Below are positions 1-5,169 of a DNA stretch of 5,365 nucleotides, piece after piece (within the stretch, counting starts at the first letter, position 1; every line of letters begins with the position of its first letter). The notes below the pieces were generated by a model, which saw only the letters and a program-made list of their open reading frames with translations, did not search any database and was not told where the DNA came from. Where the stretch lies: positions 1 through 5,365 of the forward strand of contig JAFUXY010000432.1 of the NCBI GenBank assembly GCA_017477005.1, written 5' to 3'. The translations under genes were made by a program, and so were the position numbers. The stretch is from Lachnospiraceae bacterium. Lineage in GTDB: Bacteria; Bacillota; Clostridia; Lachnospirales; Lachnospiraceae.

Positions 1-600
1 AACAATCTGATGAAATCCTTCAAGGATTTTGATACTCCCATTTCGAGAGGCAAAAAGGTCGTTGTCGTCGGCGGCGGCAATGTCGCTATGGATGCGGCCA
101 GGACGGCGCTGCGGCTTGGCGCAGAGGTGCATATCGTCTATCGCCGGAGCGAAGCGGAGCTTCCGGTCAGGGCAGAGGAAGTGCATCATGCGAAGGAAGA
201 GGGAATTTTGTTTGACCTGCTTCAAAATCCGGTCGAGATACTGACTGACGACAAGGGATGGGTGCGGGGCATCCGCATTATCAAGATGGAGCTGGGCGAA
301 CCGGATGAATCCGGGCGGAGGCGTCCGGTGGAAATCCCGGGCAGCGAATATGAAATTGAATGCGATACGGTAATCATGGCGCTCGGAACTTCACCGAATC
401 CGTTGATTGCATCTACGACAGAGGGGCTGTCGGTCAATCGCCGGGGCTGCATTATCGCGAAAGAAGAAAACGGTGAGACCTCCAAGACAGGCGTTTATGC
501 GGGCGGAGACGCCGTGACTGGCGCCGCTACCGTAATTTTGGCCATGGGAGCCGGAAAAGCAGCGGCGGCCGGGATCGATGAGTATTTCAGGAAACGCTGA
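1..600 (+). CDS. gltA: NADPH-dependent glutamate synthase small subunit-like flavoprotein, 3' part (gene cut by window start)
   Basis: The reading frame is open from base 1 (Asn-Asn-Leu-Met-Lys...), so this is the last 199 residues of a protein that is normally about 460-470 residues. The family passes electrons from NADPH through FAD and iron-sulfur clusters, for glutamate formation from glutamine and 2-oxoglutarate. Visible in the fragment: a dinucleotide-binding fold VVVVGGGNVAMDAA at fragment residues 20-33; a following YRRSEAELPVR (47-57) whose arginines fit binding of the NADPH 2'-phosphate; the ALGTSPNP loop (127-134); and the C-terminal FAD motif GVYAGGDAVTGAATVILAMG (164-183). The N-terminal iron-sulfur domain lies outside the window. 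The related NfnB/NfnL subunit of the NADH-dependent ferredoxin:NADP+ oxidoreductase shares this architecture and is often annotated gltA; a neighbouring nfnA upstream would decide. The stop codon overlaps the next start by one base, which suggests co-transcription. Family assignment is firm, the exact role is not. Confidence 0.9.
   Translation, partial: NNLMKSFKDFDTPISRGKKVVVVGGGNVAMDAARTALRLGAEVHIVYRRSEAELPVRAEEVHHAKEEGILFDLLQNPVEILTDDKGWVRGIRIIKMELGEPDESGRRRPVEIPGSEYEIECDTVIMALGTSPNPLIASTTEGLSVNRRGCIIAKEENGETSKTGVYAGGDAVTGAATVILAMGAGKAAAAGIDEYFRKR
589..592 (+). promoter_or_regulatory. Ribosome binding site of the HlyD-like gene
   Basis: AGGA within CAGGAAACG lies seven bases before the ATG at 600. 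It is inside the end of the gltA coding region. It is of moderate strength, so reinitiation by ribosomes finishing gltA at the TGATG junction may contribute to translation (inference). Confidence 0.5.
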
Positions 601-1982
601 TGGAAAAACAAAAGGACAATATTATTGAGTTTCGGGGCAGTACACATTTTCATATAGGTATTGTCCTCTGCGCGATTATCTTTATCTATGTACTATTCCG
701 GGTGTGGACCTATGTGACGACGGACAAGATCACGATTTATGAGGTCAAGGACGGAAGTATCGTTTCGGATCGATCCTACCGCGCGCTGATTTTGCGCGAT
801 GAAGTAGTGGTGGGCGCGGAAATGGATGGTTATGTCTATTATTTCGCGTCCACGGGCGGTCGGGTCGGCGTGAAGTCCTTGATCTACGCGGTCGATGAGA
901 CCGGCAGTATTGTCAACAATCTGTTGTCCAAGACCAGTCGCAAGAAAAAACAGCTTTCCGGAGATTACTTTTCCCTGACCGAAAATGAAATGGCGGCCTT
1001 CGTCAACGAATATTCCGATAATGCGTTTCAAATGACCTACACGTTCAAGGAGCGATTGAAGGACTCCTTGAACACGATGCAGGTCGATGCGATCATGCAA
1101 AAGCACAATGAGGAAATTGAACAGGCGAAGCTCGCGCATACCTATCATCCCTATTATCCGGTCAGGCCGGGGCTGGTGTCTTACAAGATCGACGGCCTCG
1201 AGCAGATGACTATTTTTGACTTCGATCCGGCCGTCTTCAACAAAAATATTTCCGAAAACAATGTGAAGGCAAAGACAGACATCAAGGCTGGAGACCCGGC
1301 CTACAAGCTGATCGTCTCCGACGATTGGAATCTGGTTCTGCCGATCGATTCGCAGCTTCAGCAGGAGTTGGGATCGGAGCGGAATGTCAAGCTGAATTTC
1401 GAGGCCGACGGAAATAGCGTCTGGGCGACGGTGTCCTATACGGAACGAGACGACGTACCGTATCTGGTGCTTTCGATGGACGACTCGATGGAGCGGTATT
1501 GCGATTTTCGGTTTGTCAATGTGCAGATTTTGCTGGAAGAAAAGAAGGGGCTGAAAATTCCCAATTCTTCGATCGTGGAAAAGACATTTTTCGTGATCCC
1601 GCGCAGTTATTTTCTGCAGGGGGATGATTCGATGGATATGGGGCTTTTGGTGAAGGGCGAGGACGACAAGCAGAACTTTGTCAGCCCAACCGTCTACAAG
1701 GAAACCAAGAACGCATTTTATATCGACGATGAATCCGTCAAAGAGGGTGACGTGCTGATCGCACCGGATGCTGTCAATACCCATACCGTAGGCTCCAAAA
1801 AACAGAAGCTCAAAGGGGTGTACAGCATCAACAAAGGCTTTGCGGTGTTCAAGCGGATCGAGCCTGTCGAACGAAACGAGGACTATACGATTATTCGCAC
1901 CGATACCCTGTATGGCATTGCACTTTTCGACCGTATTGTGCTGCAGGGAGACAAGGTGCAGGAGAACCAGATTATTTATTGA
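600..1982 (+). CDS. Membrane-anchored HlyD-like (periplasmic adaptor family) protein
   Basis: This 460-residue protein has a short cytoplasmic N-terminus, one transmembrane helix at about residues 18-39 (HIGIVLCAIIFIYVLFRVW core) and a large outside domain. The layout resembles HlyD/membrane-fusion adaptors: a first half-lipoyl segment at about 68-100 (VVVGAEMDGYVYYFASTGGR), a charged, probably helical stretch at about 110-180, and a second half-lipoyl segment at about 185-240 (RPGLVSYKIDGLE, then KAGDPAYKLIV). A beta-barrel part follows, with the adaptor-like GLKIPNSSIVEK at 317-328 and a further GD-type turn KEGDVLI at 381-387. Homologous proteins are known in Clostridia just upstream of yggS and sepF, commonly annotated HlyD family efflux adaptor, with no proven function. 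No transporter or outer-membrane partner lies in the window, so a role in export is not shown; a role linked to the cell envelope or division is inference from the neighbours. The ATG at 600 shares a base with the gltA stop TGA. Confidence 0.85.
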   Translation: MEKQKDNIIEFRGSTHFHIGIVLCAIIFIYVLFRVWTYVTTDKITIYEVKDGSIVSDRSYRALILRDEVVVGAEMDGYVYYFASTGGRVGVKSLIYAVDETGSIVNNLLSKTSRKKKQLSGDYFSLTENEMAAFVNEYSDNAFQMTYTFKERLKDSLNTMQVDAIMQKHNEEIEQAKLAHTYHPYYPVRPGLVSYKIDGLEQMTIFDFDPAVFNKNISENNVKAKTDIKAGDPAYKLIVSDDWNLVLPIDSQLQQELGSERNVKLNFEADGNSVWATVSYTERDDVPYLVLSMDDSMERYCDFRFVNVQILLEEKKGLKIPNSSIVEKTFFVIPRSYFLQGDDSMDMGLLVKGEDDKQNFVSPTVYKETKNAFYIDDESVKEGDVLIAPDAVNTHTVGSKKQKLKGVYSINKGFAVFKRIEPVERNEDYTIIRTDTLYGIALFDRIVLQGDKVQENQIIY

Positions 1983-1992
1983 AAGGGTAGAA

Positions 1993-2088
1993 ATGAAACA
2001 TATCTGTCGAAAATGGCTTCGTATATTGACGGCCATATGGATGGGAATTTTCACGGAGAATCGGAAAGAAACGGGAGGAAGCAAATGA
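1993..2088 (+). CDS. Possible 31-residue small ORF upstream of and overlapping yggS
   Basis: The 102-base gap between the HlyD-like gene and yggS holds an ATG at 1993 preceded by GAAAGGG (1981-1987), a plausible ribosome binding site five bases away. The ORF encodes 31 residues with a hydrophobic and aromatic core (WLRILTAIWMGIF, residues 8-20) flanked by basic residues (KHICRK before, ENRKETGGSK after), like a small membrane-associated helix. Its TGA stop (2086-2088) overlaps the yggS ATG (2085-2087) as ATGA, the arrangement typical of translational coupling. I do not recognise the peptide. It may be a real small protein, a leader ORF that couples yggS translation to the upstream gene, or chance. 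The same frame is open upstream to 1840, but that part lies inside the HlyD-like gene and has no coding support. Confidence 0.4.
   Translation: MKHICRKWLRILTAIWMGIFTENRKETGGSK
2073..2079 (+). promoter_or_regulatory. Strong ribosome binding site that sets the yggS start
   Basis: GGGAGGA lies five bases before the ATG at 2085 (six bases from the GGAGG core). This decides for 2085 over the earlier in-frame ATGs at 2013 and 2037, which have no comparable site. Confidence 0.8.
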
Positions 2089-2780
2089 TAAAGGAATCAT
2101 TGGAGCAAGTACAGAACAAGATTACAGCGGCCTGTGAGCGGGTAGGACGGGATCCATCCGAGGTGACACTGATTGCAGTTTCAAAGACGAAGCCGAATGC
2201 GACGCTGATGGAAGCGTATCAGGCGGGCGCGCGTGTCTTTGGGGAGAACAAGGTCCAAGAGCTGGTCGGAAAGATCGAAGCGCTGCCGTCGGATATTGAA
2301 TGGCATATGATCGGCCATCTACAGAGAAACAAGGTCAAGTATATTGCCGGGAAAGTAGCAATGATTCACTCAGTAGACAGCTTTCGATTGGCAGAAGAAA
2401 TAAACATTCAAGCAAAAAAGCGTGGCATAATTATCCCAATTTTGATTGAGGTCAATATCGGGGAAGAGAACAGCAAATTTGGTGTTTTGGCGGAAGATAC
2501 GCCGGAGCTGGTGCGTCAGGCCGCTGAATTAGACGGTATTTCGATCAAAGGTTTAATGACAATTGCACCATATGTTGTAGATCCTGAAGAAAATCGGCCG
2601 CTTTTCCACAAAATAAAGGACTTATCACTTGACATTGAGAGGGAAAAGTTAGATAATGTATCTATGCATGTGCTGTCTATGGGCATGACAAACGACTACG
2701 AAGTGGCAGTTGAAGAAGGAGCCACCATGGTGAGAGTCGGGACAGCCATCTTTGGTGAAAGAGATTACAACAAGGGATAG
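2085..2780 (+). CDS. yggS: YggS/PLPBP-family pyridoxal 5'-phosphate homeostasis protein
   Basis: This 231-residue protein matches the usual length of the YggS/YlmE/PROSC family, single-domain TIM-barrel proteins that carry pyridoxal phosphate and help keep vitamin B6 and amino/keto acid pools in balance; no enzymatic reaction is established. The PLP lysine is K34 in AVSKTKP (31-37). Other family signatures are FGENKVQEL (52-60), WHMIGHLQRNK (73-83), the ENSKFG segment (128-133), GLMTIAP (156-162), LSMGMTNDYE (197-206) and the phosphate-binding end MVRVGTAIFGERDY (215-228). The start is chosen from the GGGAGGA site; starting at 2013 would add 24 residues absent from the family and a poor ribosome site. 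The gene ends in three consecutive in-frame stops (TAG TGA TAG, 2778-2786). Base composition falls sharply within the gene: by hand count about 53% GC at 2161-2340 and about 41% at 2341-2700. YggS next to SepF is the common Firmicutes and cyanobacterial order. Confidence 0.96.
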   Translation: MIKESLEQVQNKITAACERVGRDPSEVTLIAVSKTKPNATLMEAYQAGARVFGENKVQELVGKIEALPSDIEWHMIGHLQRNKVKYIAGKVAMIHSVDSFRLAEEINIQAKKRGIIIPILIEVNIGEENSKFGVLAEDTPELVRQAAELDGISIKGLMTIAPYVVDPEENRPLFHKIKDLSLDIEREKLDNVSMHVLSMGMTNDYEVAVEEGATMVRVGTAIFGERDYNKG

Positions 2781-2788
2781 TGATAGAT

Positions 2789-2793
2789 AGGGG
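2789..2793 (+). promoter_or_regulatory. Ribosome binding site of sepF
   Basis: AGGGG lies nine bases before the ATG at 2803, in the 22-base gap after yggS. It is only a partial match to the consensus. Confidence 0.55.
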
Positions 2794-2802
2794 TGTATAG
2801 AT

Positions 2803-3324
2803 ATGGGTTTATTTGACAAGATGCTTGACGTCATGAAATTGAACGACGACGAAGAGTTCTACGATGAAGAGTTCGATGAATATGAAGACGAAGTACCTGT
2901 CAAAAAGTCCTTTGGTTTTTTGAAAACCGGTACCGACGATGTGGACAGCGGGGTATCTGAATCTACTGGAAGGGCTTCGAAACGCAGTTCTTCTTCGAAG
3001 ATCAGCCCTATGAGACCCCGGCAGAAGCCAGCCAATGCGATGGAGGTCTGTGTGATCAAGCCGCAGGCCTTCGAGGATGCGAGGGATATTGCGGAGACTC
3101 TGTTGGCCAGCCGTACCGTTATTTTGAATATGGAAGGGTTGGATTATGCCTTGGCGCAGCGCTTGATTGATTTCATTTCGGGTGCTTGCTATGCGATCAA
3201 TGGAAATCTGCAGAGGGTGAGCGGCTACATCTTCGTTGTGACACCGCATGCGGTCGATATTTCGGGTGATTTGCAAGATATTGCCGATGCTTTCGGCTTC
3301 GGAAGCCTGCAGCCTTCCTTCTAA
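2803..3324 (+). CDS. sepF: Cell division protein SepF
   Basis: This 173-residue protein is slightly longer than Bacillus subtilis SepF (about 150 residues). SepF bundles FtsZ filaments and tethers them to the membrane at the division site. The parts are seen in order: an N-terminal amphipathic membrane-binding helix MGLFDKMLDVMKL (1-13); a very acidic linker (about 14-30, mostly D and E); a Ser/Gly/Lys-rich flexible linker (about 42-78); and the C-terminal SepF core (DUF552, about 79-158). The core starts EVCVIKPQAFEDARDI (81-96) and includes the segment LIDFISGACYAINGNLQRVS (121-140), with the conserved dimer-interface glycine at about 127, and YIFVVTPHAVDISG (142-155). The gene lies 22 bases after yggS in the same direction, so the two are probably co-transcribed. 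A terminator follows 77 bases after the stop, so sepF is probably the last gene of its unit. Confidence 0.97.
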   Translation: MGLFDKMLDVMKLNDDEEFYDEEFDEYEDEVPVKKSFGFLKTGTDDVDSGVSESTGRASKRSSSSKISPMRPRQKPANAMEVCVIKPQAFEDARDIAETLLASRTVILNMEGLDYALAQRLIDFISGACYAINGNLQRVSGYIFVVTPHAVDISGDLQDIADAFGFGSLQPSF

Positions 3325-3400
3325 GGATGAAATAGAGAAAGTTGCAGGTGGCTTCAACAAAGCAATACAAAAAGAAAAATCGTGTATCAACAAAAAATTG

Positions 3401-3432
3401 AGGCATTTGATTGAAAGATCAGTGCCTTTTTT
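3401..3432 (+). terminator. Rho-independent terminator after sepF
   Basis: AGGCATT (3401-3407) and GAT (3409-3411) pair with ATC (3418-3420) and AGTGCCT (3421-3427), with T3408 bulged and one T-G wobble. The hairpin is capped by GAAA (3413-3416) closed by a T-G pair, and six T residues follow (3427-3432). An A-run (3392-3397) stands before the stem, so the structure may also act weakly on the opposite strand. It separates the gltA-to-sepF block from aroB. Confidence 0.8.
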
Positions 3433-3475
3433 ACATTTAGTAAACGAACAAAGTGAGTTTACTTTGCGCCAAATT

Positions 3476-3509
3476 CGAATGAGGCGAATGCCGAATTTTC
3501 CTATCGAAT
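3476..3509. repeat. Four CGAAT copies, with an AAATTCG/CGAATTT inverted repeat
   Basis: CGAAT occurs at 3476-3480, 3485-3489, 3492-3496 and 3505-3509. AAATTCG (3471-3477) pairs with CGAATTT at 3492-3498 or, alternatively, at 3505-3511. CGCC (3467-3470) can also pair with GGCG (3483-3486), so alternative RNA folds of the aroB leader are possible. The function is unknown. Confidence 0.4.
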
Positions 3510-3525
3510 TTGTGTGCATGGTTTC

Positions 3526-3555
3526 TTGAAAGTAAAGTTTGTTTTATCGTTTACT
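3526..3555 (+). promoter_or_regulatory. Weak candidate promoter for aroB-lspA-rluD
   Basis: TTGAAA (3526-3531) is a good -35 element. With an 18-base spacer, TTTACT (3550-3555) is a poor -10 element. It sits inside the inverted-repeat copy TCGTTTACTA, so a protein bound there would block it. Transcription would begin only a few bases before the ribosome binding site, giving a short leader. A promoter is expected somewhere after the terminator, but this exact position is uncertain. Confidence 0.25.
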
Positions 3556-3564
3556 ATATTTGTT

Positions 3565-3570
3565 AGGAGG
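3565..3570 (+). promoter_or_regulatory. Ribosome binding site of aroB
   Basis: AGGAGG lies five bases before the ATG at 3576. It is a full consensus match and fixes the aroB start. Confidence 0.85.
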
Positions 3571-3575
3571 AAAGC

Positions 3576-4688
3576 ATGGCAAAGACGTTGTCGGTGAAAT
3601 ACAATGGGCAGTTTGCCTATTCGATTCGGATATCCGCGGATTTTTCAGAACTGCTGCCGCTTTCGAAAGAGGCGATTCCGGATCCGGGAAAAAAGGGTTG
3701 CATTATCACAGATGACCATGTCGGACCCTTGTACGCGGACGAGATACAGCAGGAGTTGGGGGCGTATTATGCAGATGTCTTGTCCTATACCTTTCCATCG
3801 GGGGAAGAAAACAAGAATTTGGATACGATTTGCGGTCTCTATGAGTTTCTGATTCAGAATCATTTTGGACGCAAGGATTTTTTGGTGGCCTTGGGCGGAG
3901 GAGTGGTCGGCGACATGACGGGCTTTGCTGCGGCCACCTTCCTGCGGGGGATTGATTTCATCCAGATTCCGACAACGCTTTTATCCCAGGTGGACAGCAG
4001 TATCGGCGGGAAGACCGGCGTGGATTTTCTTTCTTACAAAAACATGGTAGGGGCATTCCATATGCCCAAGCTGGTCTATATCAATACCAAGACGCTTGAA
4101 ACACTTCCGCCGGTGCAATTCGCCTCGGGGATGGGAGAGGTGATCAAATACGGATTGATCCAACGGGTGGATTTTTTTGCATGGTTGGGGGAGCATGCGG
4201 CTCAGATTCGTTCGCAGGAGGCCGAAGCGCTTGAAGAAATGATCGGGACAAGCTGCGAATGCAAACGAGAGGTGGTTGAGGAGGATCCCACGGAACAGGG
4301 CATCCGCGCTATTTTGAATTTTGGACATACGATCGGCCATGCGATCGAGAAATGCTCGAACTTTTCCTTATTACATGGGCAATGTGTGGGGCTTGGAATG
4401 ATTGCGGCGGCGGCTATATCCAAAGAAAAAGGTACTATAGACGATGCAGCCGAACAAAGCATTTTGCAGTCCATCTCCGATTTTTCATTGCCAACGCAGG
4501 CCTCGGGTCTGTCTGCGGACGCTGTTTTGACGGCGACAAAATCCGACAAAAAAGTAATAAGCGGCCGGGTTCGCTTTATATTATTAGAAGAAATCGGAAA
4601 AGCGAAGATCGATCCGGGGCTGTCGGATGAAGAGCTTTTAGTGGGGATTCGAAAGGTATTGCAAGACGGGGGCCGGATCTGTGAATAA
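3576..4688 (+). CDS. aroB: 3-dehydroquinate synthase
   Basis: The 370-residue length fits monofunctional AroB (about 350-370). The cytoplasmic enzyme converts DAHP to 3-dehydroquinate, the second step of the shikimate pathway, using NAD+ and a divalent metal (usually Zn or Co). Visible motifs are SGEENKN (75-81), the NAD-binding GGGVVGDMTGFAAATFLRG (107-125), IPTTLLSQVDSSIGGKTGVD (131-150), KNMVGAFHMPKL (155-166), the GMGEVIKYG block (185-193), NFGHTIGHAIE (248-258) and LLHGQCVGLGM (265-275). The expected metal ligands E188, H251 and H268 are all present. The loop VDFLSYKN (149-156) replaces the common V-N-H-P-x-G-K-N; I recall similar forms from Clostridia/Lachnospiraceae-type sequences. No other shikimate gene is in the window, which is unusual company for aroB. 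It overlaps lspA by eight bases, so the two are almost surely one transcript. Confidence 0.97.
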   Translation: MAKTLSVKYNGQFAYSIRISADFSELLPLSKEAIPDPGKKGCIITDDHVGPLYADEIQQELGAYYADVLSYTFPSGEENKNLDTICGLYEFLIQNHFGRKDFLVALGGGVVGDMTGFAAATFLRGIDFIQIPTTLLSQVDSSIGGKTGVDFLSYKNMVGAFHMPKLVYINTKTLETLPPVQFASGMGEVIKYGLIQRVDFFAWLGEHAAQIRSQEAEALEEMIGTSCECKREVVEEDPTEQGIRAILNFGHTIGHAIEKCSNFSLLHGQCVGLGMIAAAAISKEKGTIDDAAEQSILQSISDFSLPTQASGLSADAVLTATKSDKKVISGRVRFILLEEIGKAKIDPGLSDEELLVGIRKVLQDGGRICE

Positions 4689-5169
4689 AAAAAGGGTAGT
4701 GGTGAGCCTGATTTTTTTGCTGTGCGCCGCCGCCTTAGTCTTGCTGGATGTTTGGACAAAAGCACTGGCTGTGAGGCATCTTTTGGGACAGGCGGATATC
4801 GAGCTGATTCCAGGCATCCTGTCGCTTCATTATCTGGAGAATACCGGCGCCGCGTTCGGAATTTTGAAAGGGCAGTTCGTTGTCTTTTATATTCTGACCT
4901 TTGCCATCTGCGTCGGCATCCTGTGGTACCTGTGGCGGCTGCCGATCAAAAAACAAAATTTTTTAAGTGCTTTGGCGCTGCTCCTGGTCTTTGCAGGCGC
5001 AATTGGAAATGGCAAGGATCGGATTTTGCTTCATTATGTGATTGATTTTATTTATTTCTCGCTGATCGATTTTCCGGTATTCAATGTGGCGGATATTTAT
5101 GTGACAGTGGGAGTAGGGCTATTGATGGTCAGCATGCTGATCGCGAAAGAAGAGGATGGAGGAGCTTGA
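4681..5169 (+). CDS. lspA: Lipoprotein signal peptidase (signal peptidase II)
   Basis: This 162-residue integral membrane aspartic protease cuts the signal peptide from diacylglyceryl-modified prolipoproteins. Four hydrophobic segments are seen at about 7-24, 66-86, 94-108 and 136-154. Family motifs are DVWTK (23-27), ENTGAAFG (53-60), the first catalytic aspartate D113 in GNGKDR (109-114), and the second, D138, in FPVFNVADIY (131-140). VIDFIY (120-125) also fits. The residues just before D113 are Gly-Lys, where most family members have hydrophobic residues. The start is a GTG inside the end of aroB, with only a weak G-rich site (GGGGG, 4668-4672) eight bases before it; coupling to aroB translation is likely. 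A later start would remove the first membrane helix. The stop overlaps the TTG start of the next gene (TTGA). Confidence 0.95.
   Translation: MNKKRVVVSLIFLLCAAALVLLDVWTKALAVRHLLGQADIELIPGILSLHYLENTGAAFGILKGQFVVFYILTFAICVGILWYLWRLPIKKQNFLSALALLLVFAGAIGNGKDRILLHYVIDFIYFSLIDFPVFNVADIYVTVGVGLLMVSMLIAKEEDGGA
5153..5162 (+). promoter_or_regulatory. Purine-rich ribosome binding region of the RluD-family gene
   Basis: AGGA (5153-5156) lies nine bases before the TTG at 5166 and GGAGG (5158-5162) only three bases before it. The nearer site is stronger but too close for usual spacing, so either may serve. It supports the TTG start, since no in-frame ATG or GTG is seen close by. Confidence 0.5.

Larger units (their letters stand above)
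3438..3556. repeat. Inverted and repeated AGTAAAC/GTTTACT sites upstream of aroB
   Basis: TAGTAAACGA (3438-3447) has an exact 10-base inverted copy, TCGTTTACTA (3547-3556). A third element, GTTTACT (3457-3463), forms a local 7-base inverted repeat with AGTAAAC (3439-3445) around an 11-base spacer. A near copy, AGTAAAG, lies at 3531-3537. Three exact copies and one near copy in about 120 bases just before a gene are consistent with operator half-sites or a long-range RNA stem. No regulator can be named. Confidence 0.5.
3325..3575. other. AT-rich intergenic region between sepF and aroB
   Basis: This 251-base stretch has no convincing gene. It contains the sepF terminator, then short repeats of two kinds (AGTAAAC/GTTTACT and CGAAT), a weak candidate promoter and the aroB ribosome binding site. 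A + frame stays open from within sepF to 3529, but its product has no recognisable family, no ribosome site of its own and most of its starts lie inside sepF. I see no tRNA, known riboswitch consensus or insertion sequence here. Confidence 0.7.

Noticed and set aside
693..2084. Long 463-residue open frame on the - strand opposite the HlyD-like gene
   Set aside because: Its product is rich in His, Ile and Arg with no recognisable family, it starts with TTG without a ribosome binding site, and it lies almost wholly opposite a gene with clear protein features. It is an antisense shadow of codon bias.
2013..2084. Longer N-terminus for yggS starting at 2013
   Set aside because: It would add 24 residues not found in the family, and the strong GGGAGGA site points to 2085.
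3438..3463. BirA-type operator (GTAAAC ... GTTTAC)
   Set aside because: The half-sites resemble the biotin operator, but the 11-base spacing between GTAAAC and GTTTAC is shorter than in the known operator, the flanking bases differ, and no biotin gene is nearby.
2809..3519. 236-residue open frame on the - strand opposite sepF
   Set aside because: It is antisense to a certain sepF gene, has no family match that I can see, and runs through the terminator hairpin.
3248..3529. Open + frame of 93 residues running from sepF into the intergenic region
   Set aside because: Its start lies inside sepF, it lacks a ribosome site, and it crosses the terminator stem. I considered a divIVA or ylmH remnant but saw no resemblance.
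4202..4765. 187-residue open frame on the - strand opposite the aroB-lspA junction
   Set aside because: It covers two well-recognised + strand genes and its Ser/Pro/Ile-rich product resembles no family.
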